Below, in pieces: positions 8,160-17,062 of a stretch of DNA of 24,120 nucleotides. The stretch's first letter is position 1. The number at the start of each line of letters is the position of its first letter. The notes beneath the pieces were generated by a model that worked only from the letters and a program-made list of their open reading frames with translations, was not told where the DNA came from and searched no databases. The DNA comes from Pavlovales sp. CCMP2436 (taxonomy: Eukaryota; Haptophyta; Pavlovophyceae; Pavlovales): assembly GCA_026770615.1 (NCBI GenBank), contig MU631364.1:315332-339451 (forward strand), read 5' to 3'. The position numbers were made by a program, and so were the translations under genes.

Positions 8160-10622
8160 TCAGAGCATCCACTGCCTCCAGTGCGAGCTCTGGTCGAAGA
8201 CGGTGAGCGCGATGGCAAAGCCGAGGAAGGTGGAGATCTCGAGCCCGTGGTCCATGTTGAAGACCTTGTCCCCGAGCTTGCCCACCTGTAGCATAGGCTT
8301 GCCCGGCTGGTACGTCGACTCCATCTGCACGTTCTTGTTGGACATGCACGCGGCGCGCCCCTCGAAGGCGAGCTGGTACACCTTGCCGATCTCGTTCCAC
8401 CTCGGCGGGACGAGCTTAAGCATCTGCGTGCCGGCGGGCAGCGAGGCGGCCGTGTCCCCCGAGTCGCTCGCCGCCTTGAGTGCCTCCAGCGTGAGAGGGG
8501 GCGCCTCGACGGGAGGCGCCAGCGGTTGTGGAGGCAGCGCGGCGAACACGCGCATCGCCATCGGCTGCCGGCGGCCCGCGTTGCGGCTGTAGAGCACCGC
8601 GCCCACCTCGCGCCGCGGCGCGTCTGCCGTGTCCTGCGGCGAGGAGGACGTGGGGTCGGCGCGCGAGCCGGCGGCGGGCGCGTCCGAGTCGCGGCCCGCG
8701 GGCTTGGCGCCGTTGTCGTAGACGGCGAACTCGCCGCCGGCGAAGCCCTGCGAGCGCACCTTGCCGAGGTAGGTGCGCGAGTCGTCCGCGCTCTTGCGCC
8801 GCTCCGAGGCGGAGAGGGTCTCGTCGAGGTAGATGTAGTAGTGCGAGTTGGAGAACTTCCCCTTGCGCTCGCGCCGCGCGACCAGCGCGGGGAGGTGCTC
8901 CATGGCCAGCTCGGGCACGCGCAGGAAGAGGCGGTACTCGAGCGGCGACGTGGAGGTCCGCTGGATGTCGCACCACACCTGCGGCGGCTTGGCGTGCACC
9001 GGGCGCGTCGCGGCGTCGGCGAGGGACTCGGGAGAGAGCGGGGTGGTCAAGATCTTACAGAAGCTCGTCTCGCGCGAGTGGAAGATGCGCTGGAAGATGC
9101 GCCGCATGCTCGCCACGTCGTTGGTGCGGTGGCTCAGCGCGACGCAGATCTCGACCGGCATGTCGCTCGACATCGCCGCGCCCGCCACTTCTTCGTAGGC
9201 GTCCTGCACAGGCTGCGTGGAGGGAGTCGTGCCCTCCCCCGTGCCCTCCCTGTCGGAGCCGCTCCCCCCCTGCGGCGAGCCGACCGCTGCACTCGCCCCG
9301 CTGCTCGCCTGCGCGAGCACCTGCCTAGCAGACGCGGGCGGTTGCTGCGGCGAGGCAAAGTCCTCGTCGTTGCCGAGGTGCGCGTACATCGACAAGGGCG
9401 TGGCCGCGGCGGCCGACGCCGCGGCAGGCACTACGGCAGGCGAGGCCGCGCCTTGCACGGGCGAAGCCGCGCCCCCACCGACGCCGGCCGCCGCAGCGAG
9501 CGAGCCCTGGAGCTCGGCGCCGCGCGCGCACTGGTAGGGCAGCCGCCCCGCCGCGTCGCGGCATTTGGGGTTTGCGCCCGCGTCGAGCAGGGCCTTGGCA
9601 ACCGCCTTGTGCCCGCCCGCCGCGGCGAAGTGTAGCGCCGAGTCGCCCACGCCGAAGCGCAGATTGACGTTCGCCCTGCGCGCGATGAGCAGCTCGGCGG
9701 CCCACTGGTTGCCCGCCTGCGCGGCGAGCAGCAGCGGCGCCGCCTGCTCCCCGTTCTCGCCGTTGATATCGGCACCTAGGTCAAGCAGCCGCAGCAGCAC
9801 ATCGTTCGCGCCGCCGCCCACTGCGAGCGCCGCGTGGAGCGGCGTGTCGCCGTTGGCAAAGCGCACGTCGAGCAGCGTGGGCGTGGCAGCGATCAGCCGC
9901 TCCACCTCCGCCGCGTTGCCCTGCTCGATTGCGCGCAGCAACTCGGTCGAGCCGGCGAGCGGCGCGGCGGCGGCGCGGCCCCGGCCAGAGTTCATGCGGC
10001 CGAGTACGGCACGACCGCCGCCTCCACCGCCACCGCCACCGCCGTCGTCCAGCCCGCCGCGGAAGCCGCTGCCGTCGTCGTCGTCGTCGAGCCCGGCCTT
10101 GAGGTGCTCGGGAATCGCGTCGTCGTCGGCCACCTCATCGAGTTCGCCGAGCAGCTGCTTGTTGCGCTTGGCGCGAAGCACCTTTTGCGTCGGCAGCACG
10201 GCCGCGGTGATGTCGCGCACCATTGGCCGCGAGACCTCGGCGTTCATGCGCAAGGCCATCGCGTCGGCGCGCGCCTTCTGCGCCTGCGCGAGCTTCTTGC
10301 GCGTCGCCTTGGCTGCGTCGGCGGCCGAGTCGCTGCGCTCGTCTTCCGAGGCGCCGTCCGTCGCGCCGTCCGCCGACAAGCGGCGGCGTGGTGTCTCGTG
10401 GTCCGCCAAGCTCACCTGCTGCGCGATGCGCGCGCGCCGCAGCGCCGGGTTGAGCTCGGCGGAAGTATTTCCCAGTGCGGCAGGCATCGGACGCCCGCCC
10501 GTCGGCCGGCCGCCGCCGGGGCCGGGGCGCCCACCGCCTGTCGGTGGGGCGGGTCGACGACCACCCCCCGACGGCCCGCCTGGCGGTGGCCCGCCCGGCG
10601 GCGCGGGACTCATCGTCGCCAT
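8160..10622 (-). CDS. ankyrin-repeat / Tubby-domain fusion protein
   Basis: An intronless 820-residue ORF from ATG 10622 to TGA. Residues 1-50 are Pro/Gly-rich; 60-160 are charged and helical; 178-203 hold Asp and Gly runs. Residues 223-370 carry about four ankyrin repeats (GDTPLHAALAVGG, ALHFAAAGGHKAVAKALLDA). Residues 370-480 form an Ala/Ser-rich linker. Residues 550-812 match the Tubby C-terminal domain: LEYRLFLR, HYYIYLDETLSASERRKS, TYLGKVRSQGFAGGEFAVYD, VGAVLYSRN, PMAMRVFA, PRWNEIGKVYQLAFEGRA, MLQVGKLGDKVFNMDH and FAIALTVFD. Tubby domains bind PI(4,5)P2 at the plasma membrane and carry cargo to cilia. The usual end of the family (FDxKLACE) is replaced by SSHWRQWML, so the last strand may differ. 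The ankyrin repeats are presumably a protein-binding module. Confidence 0.88.
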   Translation of the reverse strand: MATMSPAPPGGPPPGGPSGGGRRPAPPTGGGRPGPGGGRPTGGRPMPAALGNTSAELNPALRRARIAQQVSLADHETPRRRLSADGATDGASEDERSDSAADAAKATRKKLAQAQKARADAMALRMNAEVSRPMVRDITAAVLPTQKVLRAKRNKQLLGELDEVADDDAIPEHLKAGLDDDDDGSGFRGGLDDGGGGGGGGGGRAVLGRMNSGRGRAAAAPLAGSTELLRAIEQGNAAEVERLIAATPTLLDVRFANGDTPLHAALAVGGGANDVLLRLLDLGADINGENGEQAAPLLLAAQAGNQWAAELLIARRANVNLRFGVGDSALHFAAAGGHKAVAKALLDAGANPKCRDAAGRLPYQCARGAELQGSLAAAAGVGGGAASPVQGAASPAVVPAAASAAAATPLSMYAHLGNDEDFASPQQPPASARQVLAQASSGASAAVGSPQGGSGSDREGTGEGTTPSTQPVQDAYEEVAGAAMSSDMPVEICVALSHRTNDVASMRRIFQRIFHSRETSFCKILTTPLSPESLADAATRPVHAKPPQVWCDIQRTSTSPLEYRLFLRVPELAMEHLPALVARRERKGKFSNSHYYIYLDETLSASERRKSADDSRTYLGKVRSQGFAGGEFAVYDNGAKPAGRDSDAPAAGSRADPTSSSPQDTADAPRREVGAVLYSRNAGRRQPMAMRVFAALPPQPLAPPVEAPPLTLEALKAASDSGDTAASLPAGTQMLKLVPPRWNEIGKVYQLAFEGRAACMSNKNVQMESTYQPGKPMLQVGKLGDKVFNMDHGLEISTFLGFAIALTVFDQSSHWRQWML

Positions 10623-10740
10623 CTGCGCGAAGCTGTGGGTTTACCGCCGCGAGTACGGCGCCAACCCCAACCTGAAACCTCATGCAATTAAAAACGGCGG
10701 ACGCTAGGTGTGTAACTAAGAGAGGAGCTGAACTATGTGT

Positions 10741-10946
10741 ATATATTGACTGATAGGGATTCAAGCTGGCGTCTGACGGTTCTGAATGTTTTGCTGATCT
10801 GAGCGCTGCGTCGCCCATTGCCTGCTGCGTGCCTTATATATTGCGGCTCAGCATGGTTCAACAGGTGTTGTTCAGTCACTGGCTTGGTCGACGTCAGGCT
10901 GAGGTCGAGCGATCGACCCAAACCCTCATGCACCAGCACTCACACC
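10741..10946 (-). repeat. dispersed repeat, full S+R copy
   Basis: On the minus strand: the R half (10946-10843), a TA tract (tatata), then the S half (10835-10741). This is the only place in the window where the halves lie together. R matches 6874-6977 and S matches 2720-2813. On the plus strand the R half contains tggcttggtcg and, 31 bases later, gatcgaccc, which loosely fit Pol III A and B boxes, so a SINE origin is possible but unproven. Confidence 0.9.
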
Positions 10947-11321
10947 TGAACTATGTACTACTGTACAGAAGCAGCTCCGGGCGACGAACAACTTCGCCCC
11001 TCGCGGCGTAGCGCCTTCCCCCGGTGTCGCGCCCTTGGAGGCTGTGCGTGTGGTGATTGGTTCAACAACAATTAGATTTATATTTCCAGACTTTGATTAA
11101 TTACAGTTTTTTTGCTAGCAGCTAAGTCTAACTAACATCAAAAAGCTGCAAGGCGTCCGACTAATCAGCTATTGTACAGGTTTCAAGTAGTCAGCTCTGA
11201 TGTTTCTCAGTGGGATGCTGAGAATGGGGTTCCGAGCCCAGGTCGCAGCAGGAGATAGGCAGATCCAGTTTCCGGAGCGCCGTTCCCCTGAACCAAAACT
11301 CGACGAGCGGAAAACTCTTTA

Positions 11322-11362
11322 CCCTAGGAGGACTGCTGCGACCCCTAGGAGGACTGCTGCGA
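11322..11362. repeat. 21-bp tandem duplication
   Basis: ccctaggaggactgctgcga occurs twice in a row, at 11322-11341 and 11343-11362, with one base between. It is in noncoding sequence and no function is evident. Confidence 0.9.
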
Positions 11363-11467
11363 CACGGTGATACCGAACCGTTATGGTCACGTCGAATGTA
11401 ATGAAAGAAAAATGAGTTAGATTGCGCATTTTAAATGACTTTTGCGCACATATAGCTGATTAGGATG

Positions 11468-11537
11468 CCGCGGGCCTTCTTTGCAGCATTTAAAGACACT
11501 CGCCACACGGCAAAATCCTGCACAGAAGGCCCGCGCC
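11468..11537. ncRNA. fold-back 1, possible small-RNA hairpin or mini-transposon
   Basis: The left arm ccgcgggccttctttgcag (from 11468) pairs with ctgcacagaaggcccgcg (11519-11536) with one mismatch, around a loop of about 30 bases. The same arm occurs in fold-back 2 about 590 bp downstream, so the two are a family. I cannot tell from sequence alone whether they are transcribed. Confidence 0.4.
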
Positions 11538-11852
11538 CAGTAAACATACAACAAAATTCATTCATCTGAGGTTTTGCCAGGGGATGCCGTGGCGGGAGCG
11601 TCTGTCTACCCTCTTTAGCAGTCAGTCTACCCTATGCGAGGAAGGCCCGGGGCACGCAGTACGAGCCAGGACGGGTGGTGACGTGATAGCGTGAAGTACA
11701 CATGGTCCACCCTCTATCTCTCAAAAGCGATGCCTTCTTCCTCGCGATGCCCGCTCGGTGCACATGTCACATGACGAGCGAAGAGCGTATGGGCGTGTTG
11801 CCGGCGAAAGTTTTTATCGGAATCGTGATTGGATCAAAGCCCCCCCCCCGCC

Positions 11853-11872
11853 ACACACACACACACACACAC
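11853..11872. repeat. short (CA)n tract
   Basis: cacacacacacacacaca follows a run of nine C. It is a simple sequence repeat in noncoding DNA. Confidence 0.9.
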
Positions 11873-12054
11873 CCGTCGCTTCAGTCTACTGAATGAAAAA
11901 TGACGGCATACATACTGCAATTGCGCAAGAGTCCGAGGGCTCAGCGGGTCTGCGAAGCCGATGACTAGGCCTGGTCGCAGCTCGGGTGGGGCGCGCGAGA
12001 CTCGATAGTGCTGGAAGATGCACAGCACAACAGAGGCCCTCGCTGAGCTGGACT

Positions 12055-12124
12055 GCCGCGGGCCTTCTTTGCAGAATGTTTTTCAGCTGAAATCCTGAAA
12101 AAAGCTGCAAAGAAGGCTCGAGGC
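12055..12124. ncRNA. fold-back 2, pre-miRNA-like 70-nt hairpin
   Basis: gccgcgggccttctttgcag (12055-12074) pairs 18 of 20 with ctgcaaagaaggctcgaggc (12105-12124). Inside it, tttttcag pairs with ctgaaaaa around an 8-base loop, so almost the whole 70 nt forms one stem of about 28 pairs with a small bulge. Shape and length resemble a microRNA precursor, but a short fold-back transposon is equally possible, since the outer arm is shared with 11468-11537. Confidence 0.45.
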
Positions 12125-12404
12125 TCAGTACCTACGGAAGTTACTTCTTTGCAGTAAGTTAGCTACATACAGTACCCAATCAACGCAGAATGCCCGAGCA
12201 CTCTCATTGTCCTCAATCCCTCCCCCCCTCCCCCCCTTCTTTTCCAAAATCGCGCATCTCACATCACTCCAGCAGGGCGTCGATTGATTCCTCTCCACTG
12301 CTCGCGGCTCGGCGCTCGGCGCTTGTATGGACGTGAGCGTTTTGTATGGGGGGGGAGGGGGGGAACCTGTGGCAATTGCTACGAGTTCACCACCAACCTC
12401 ACCT

Positions 12405-12493
12405 CTACCACCACCATCCCTGCTGCCAGGACTAACGTCTGACGTCGACCAAGTCAGTGAGTGAACAACACCTGTTGAACCATGCTGAGCCGC
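12405..12493 (+). repeat. dispersed repeat, R half (copy 3, left arm of inverted pair)
   Basis: Starts ctaccaccaccatccctg and runs through gacgtcgaccaag to gagccgc, then enters (TA)9. It is the inverse of 12947-13035 with about one mismatch over some 88 bases, so the two form an inverted pair about 450 bp apart. The outer 30 bases differ from copies 1 and 2 (6874, 10946), so there are at least two subfamilies. Confidence 0.9.
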
Positions 12494-12510
12494 TATATAT
12501 ATATATATAT

Positions 12511-12537
12511 AACACCTGTTGAACCATGCTGAGCCGC
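12511..12537 (+). repeat. truncated R copy (27 bp) after the TA tract
   Basis: aacacctgttgaaccatgct plus gagccgc repeats the end of the copy that finishes at 12493. It again runs into a TA tract, giving a local tandem duplication of repeat end plus microsatellite. Confidence 0.9.
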
Positions 12538-12752
12538 TATATATATACAATACAGTCATAGACGGGCATTAAGAAAGTAGAGAGTCAGAGTGAGGCTCAC
12601 TGTATGGCCTGACTCATTTGAGCATGTATAATTGTACGTGGGCATGGTCCCGGGGCATATGTGATAAACTGCACAGACTCAGTAGGCAAGTACGGGCGTC
12701 TAATAGCTCAAAGCTCGCTCATTCTATCGCGCTGCGACAATAGTAATAATCA

Positions 12753-12838
12753 CCCCTGCTGTTCAGCCCGCCAGGACTTATGTCTGACGTCGACCAAGTC
12801 TGTGACTGGACATCACCTGTTGAACCATGCTGAGCCGC
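12753..12838 (+). repeat. dispersed repeat, R half (copy 4)
   Basis: Begins near cccctgctgttcagcccgcc, then ccaggact and gacgtcgaccaagtc, ending gagccgc before taataatatta. It is more diverged than the flanking inverted pair (for example tgtgactggacatcacctg) and lies between its two arms. Confidence 0.85.
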
Positions 12839-12946
12839 TAATAATATTATAGACATCTCGGGAGTGCCCTGGATGGCCCGAAGGATAGCCAGGGATGTTG
12901 TCGAAGTGGCCTTAAAAGCCCCCTGACCTATGTATATATATATATA

Positions 12947-13035
12947 GCGGCTCAGCATGGTTCAACAGATGTTGTTCACTCACTGACTTGGTCGACGTCA
13001 GACGTTAGTCCTGGCAGCAGGGATGGTGGTGGTAG
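12947..13035 (-). repeat. dispersed repeat, R half (copy 5, right arm of inverted pair)
   Basis: Inverse of 12405-12493. Its gcggctc end abuts a tatatatatata tract at about 12931-12946 and its outer end is ggatggtggtggtag. The inverted pair could be the two ends of a roughly 630-bp element, or two independent insertions. Confidence 0.9.
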
Positions 13036-13153
13036 ACCTATTAAGACAAGTCTCCGGGCCGCCGCTCACAGCCATGACAAGTCGGGTAGAGAGGTGAACC
13101 AACTAGAAACGGGGCCTATTTTGACACTCTCATGTATTGGAGAGCGCCGATCG

Positions 13154-13192
13154 TATTTTGAGACAGTCTCGATTCGAGACCATCTCGAAATA
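13154..13192. other. 39-bp near-perfect palindrome
   Basis: tattttgagacagtctcga and ttcgagaccatctcgaaata are inverse with two mismatch positions per arm and almost no loop. It would extrude as a cruciform or give a tight RNA stem. It may be a paired binding site or the residue of a fold-back element; nothing coding is nearby. Confidence 0.7.
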
Positions 13193-14147
13193 TGGGAGAG
13201 CCCAACGTCCCCCAAAGCGGTTTGGCGGGGGCCACGCCTTGTCGGTCTCATCTCCATTCCGCGATGAAGTCGCTGAAGCGGTCGGTGTAGCTCGGCAGTC
13301 GGCAGGTGACCTACAGCTTGCTCGCACTCGGCAACACGCGCGGCCGCTGCGCGCGCAGCCAAGCAATCGGCAACATCCGTGGTGGGTTGGCCGGGAGACA
13401 AATGCGCCTCGCCAGTACCCCACTGGCCTTCTTCACGGTTGCTTCCTTGTCACGATTTGGCATGGAGCGTTAGAACTTAAAAAAAAAAAATTCTATCCAA
13501 AATTCTCGACCACAATTGAGCGGCTGAAATTTATGTAAGATATTGCGGTGGTGTGACCGCTACCTCAGAGAAAATGCTAGGATCTATCAGCGAGCTCAGT
13601 GCGAGGTCGCTCCCGTTCGTGCGCCAAAAGTACTTTGAGTCGAAATCACGGCCGAAAGTTCAGACTCAACAACGCACGGCTCGCTCGCACGTCTTTTCAA
13701 GAGGCTGTTGGGTATGGACTTATGCTGGCTTGCCAGACGCGCCTTGGAGTTGGTGGGGCCTGTGTAGGCTATTAAGTACTTCAATTCGTTGCGAAACTCG
13801 CGGCTTCACGTGTGGCCGTGGGACACGTTCGCACACAAAGTCAAATGCCTATAACTACGTATATTAATTAATACGTGGCTATGGCTCAGGTCACCCCCTG
13901 CCAGGAGGAGACCATTCAACCTAATTCGCGAGGCCAAACGCGAAATGTGGCCAGGATCTCCTGAGCATTACTAAAAAATTGGCTTCCCACTTTTTCTCCC
14001 GAGATATTCAAATCCCGTTAACTAATTTGCACTATTAAAATTACATATGAAAAAATGTTAAAATTACATGCGACAGTACTGCGGAGCTTACATCAACGTG
14101 CGTGACGGAACTCGCGCCGCGTGCAAGGTGCTCACCAGCAGCGTCCA

Positions 14148-16396
14148 TCACCACAGAGTGGCGAGGATCTCGCCGTGAGCTTTGCGGGGGAGATCCCAGA
14201 TCGTCGGCGCCTCGGGCGCGCGCGGCTGCGCGCTCAACCGGCGCCCCCGACTGATGATAAGCGGCTGACCAACGGGCGGGACCACGTTGAGCTTCACGTT
14301 GACGGCGCGCACCTCGGTCGAGTTGAGGACAAAGCGGGCGTCGGGGTCGTTACCGGTAGCCACAGAGTCCCACTCGACAAAATGCATGCCCTCGGGGTCG
14401 GCAGCGTGGCGGTCAAACCACTTGACCGCGAGCGCGGTGTCGCCCTTGGTGAAGGTGGTCTGCTCGAGCTTGCCGCCGCCGTGTGTGAACTCCTTGATGA
14501 TGCACGAGCCGTCGCCTGCGTCGGCACCCTGCCCAATCCAGTACCGATACCCTGCCCCCCGCCCGCGCCCGCCCACGCGCGCCTGCGCGACCACCCAGTC
14601 CCCTGGTTGCAGCTTCTTCGCGAATCCTTTGCCCGCCACCTGCGCGGTCGTGCGCGTCTTCTGCACTGTGCGCGCGTCGATCTGATGCAGCTCCTGCATG
14701 ACCCACTCGCACATCGGCCGTCCGCAGCCTACGGCGGAGCTCGGGCACGTCGAGTCCATGCCCCCAGCGCACACGCAATCCCAGCAGCACTCGCACCAGC
14801 AGCCGAAAATGCGCGCCGCGATCAACTTCGGCAGCAGCGCCAGGAACTCGTACGTACCCGAGATGCCATCAGCGCCGCTGAACTTGCTCGCCGCAACGCG
14901 CTGCCGCTCGGTCTCGATAGTCTCGCGCGGCAAGTGCGCGATCTTGATCTCGCTGACGATCTTGGACTCGTGCGACTTGGTCCACGCCGACGACATGAAA
15001 TGCTTCGCGAGGTGCTCGTGCGCCTCCAGGTCAGTCGTGATCTTGTCCGACTCCGTTAGGGCACTGCCATTGGTGATGGCGCTGAGCACGCAACGCTTGA
15101 GCACCGCGCCCAGCCCGTCCCATACGCCCTTGCCATGGCCCTGTGCTCCGAAGCGGACGAGCACCATCCGGAGCCACTCGAAGATGTTGCGCGTGTGCGA
15201 CCACCAGAACAACATGCGGGTCGACTTGAAGTGCGTCGCGTTGTCCGAGTGCACGCCGATCGTGTGGAAGTGCTCGGTGCTGTCGTACGCGGCGTGCACG
15301 TCGACGATCACCTTGTTAATGAAACGCTGTGAAGCTGCGCCGTCGTGGTGTTTGTCGTTCGTGATGCAGCCGTAGGCGATCGTTTTAATAGAGCGGTGGC
15401 GCAGCAGGTGGCGTTGCACCTCAACGCGCTCGCCGTTGGGCTTCTCGACCGTGTAGATCCCGCCCTCACCGAGTGCTGCGGCTGAGTAGAAGACCTTGGC
15501 GAAGTAGGCGCCCTTCGGGATGGTCATGGACCCTGCCACAGAGTCCCTTCCGGGCTCGACGATTACCTGCATCGCACAAGGGAGGCGGCGGGGGGCGGGG
15601 GGGGGGGACGAGAGAGGGGCAACAGTCAGAGCAGACAGCCACGATCTACCTGCCGACAGTGTTGTATTCAGGGCGTGCGGTGGCAGCGGGGGGCGGCGGC
15701 GCGTGGCGGGGCTGCGCCTACCTCCTCGCCCACCTTGATGAGGCCCGAGCGGTCGACCCACGCGGCGGTACAGAGGAAGCGCATGATCGCAATAAACAGA
15801 CTGAACTGCTTGGTGGTCCAGTACTCAGACTGGATCTCGCGTTGGCCGACGAGGGTGCAGTTCTCGGACCAGTCGACGTCTAGGATGAGCCAGCCTGGCG
15901 CAAGCAGCTCGTGGAGCTGCTGGGATCCGCGCTTGAGCTCCGAGAGGATCCGTCGGTGCTCAACGAACTTGCGCGCCGGCAGCTGTTCAAACTCGTCGAA
16001 GAAATCCACGAGTGTGGCCGTCCTCTGTTGGCGCATCGGCTCTTTGTCCGCCGACGGAGTTGGGTCCGCGTCGCCGTCCCCGTCCCATGGTGCGGAGGGT
16101 GATTCGGACGAGGTGCTTGTGTACGTGTCCCACTTGATCTGCGTGGACCACTCGGGAGCCGCATCTGCGCGCATGTGGCCGTCGCTGTCTACGATGTGCA
16201 CCCGCAGCCCATCGTCAGGGCTGCTCCAAAGTGCCCCAAATCCGCAGCTTGAACACGTGTTGTTGACGCAGGCCTCGGCCGCCTCCGCAACGCACCCGCC
16301 GCACACGAGGTAGTCGGCCCGATCAATTCAAACAAAATAAATAAGAAGTATACTATAAAAAAACATGATATTCATAATAATAATAATAATAGTAAA

Positions 16397-16442
<46 letters not shown>

Positions 16443-17062
16443 TATACTAATAGCATATAATGTAATAAGTAATACACACCGTAGATACCGCAACTAATAA
16501 TATCTAATATAATAGTAGCCAGAAATTCCCCCCCCACCCACCCCCCACATTAATAAATAGGAGATTACCTGCTCGCGCTTGGACTCGAGCCTGCAGAATT
16601 CGAGCAGGCTACTTACTTTGCTCGTGTAGTTTGAGCAAGCACTGCCAAGCGAGGCAGCTGGCGCGTCAGCCACGGGCAACACGAGTGCTGCAGCAGGCGC
16701 TTCCGCAGCGGGCGACGTGGCGGGCGTGGCGTCTGGGAGGGAGAAGATGGCGGGCACCGTGTCCATCGCGTCGTGATAGCATTTGTACAGCTCGCAAGTG
16801 CGGCACAAACACGTCTCGCGGTTGATGCGCCTGAGGTTCCACGGCGCGAGCTTTTTAAAGGACGAATAGCTGAGCGGCGTGCCGCAGAGGACTCGCTCTG
16901 TCTGGAACTGCGAGTGGAGTGCGGCCATAGTCTGCATCGCGACCAGCGCCTGCGCGAGTTGCCAAAGGTTGGGACCAACGCGCCTTCTCACACGATCGCG
17001 CGTGCACGGGCTGACGGCACCGTTAGCGTAGAAGAAGGCGTGTACTTTGGCCCGTCGTCGAC
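14148..17062 (-). CDS. DDE-type (RNase H fold) transposase-like protein, 3 exons
   Basis: Exons on the minus strand: about 17062-16569 (GTG at 16991 is internal to the open frame), about 16327-15722, and 15566-14148; about 800 residues, ending in TGA. Exon 1 has FFYANGAVSPCTRD, then a helical part, LSYSSFKKLAPW and the Cys motif CLCRTC. Exon 2 has a zinc ribbon (CGGC...CSSCG) and LILDVDWSENCTLVGQREIQ. Exon 3 has HSDNATHFKST and GHGKGVWDGLGAVLKR, a Cys-rich knuckle, and a C-terminal GDWVVAQ...YRYWIG segment that could be Tudor/SH3-like. I recognise these motifs from a widespread family of animal and oomycete transposon-derived proteins. The likely catalytic acids are Asp in DVDWSEN, Asp in HSDN and Asp in WDG (inference). 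Intron 15721-15567 is clean GT-AG; the acceptor before exon 2 has no AG. Confidence 0.75.
15590..15620. repeat. G-rich run inside a transposase intron
   Basis: ggcggcggggggcggggg and a following run of about nine G lie in the second intron (15721-15567) of the minus-strand transposase-like gene. It is a potential G-quadruplex on the plus strand. Confidence 0.7.
16328..16568. repeat. TA/TAA microsatellite intron of the DDE gene
   Basis: This 240-bp AT-rich insert between exons 1 and 2 holds about 40 bases of TA repeats (16402-16441) and several taa runs. The donor (CAG|GTAATC, exon ending 16569) is good. Upstream of exon 2 no AG acceptor precedes the conserved frame; the nearest is tatag near 16355, and a stop codon separates it from the exon. 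Confidence 0.7.

Larger units (their letters stand above)
10623..14147. other. 3.5-kb gene-poor repeat region
   Basis: No convincing gene. Contents in order: the S+R repeat (10741-10946), a 21-bp tandem duplication (11322-11362), fold-back 1 (11468-11537), a short CA tract (11853-11872), fold-back 2 (12055-12124), C- and G-runs (12215-12240 and 12347-12363), the cluster of R-half copies (12405-13035), a near-perfect palindrome (13154-13192), an A12 run (about 13479-13490) and an AT-rich part (13850-14080). Open frames at 12125-12559, 13137-13538 and 13553-13867 show no family motif and overlap repeats. Confidence 0.55.

Noticed and set aside
8526..9635. Long plus-strand ORF opposite the ankyrin-Tubby gene
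   Set aside because: It is the antisense of a GC-rich real gene; its translation is Arg/Ala-rich with no family motif.
9565..10707. 380-codon plus-strand ORF rich in Ser, Ala and Pro
   Set aside because: It is antisense to the N-terminal half of the ankyrin-Tubby protein; its composition follows from the opposite strand.
10843..10946. SINE with a Pol III promoter
   Set aside because: The A- and B-box matches are weak, and the conserved repeat extends well upstream of where transcription would start; kept only as a possibility.
11200..11260. Possible tRNA because of ggggttccgagccc
   Set aside because: The stem-loop does not fit a T arm with a 7-base loop, and no A box or acceptor stem is found.
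13137..13867. ORFs of 100-130 codons on both strands
   Set aside because: They show no recognisable motif, overlap a palindrome and an A12 run, and have no supported splice structure.
14121..15059. 312-codon plus-strand ORF
   Set aside because: It is antisense to exon 3 of the DDE transposase-like gene, whose conserved motifs are on the minus strand.
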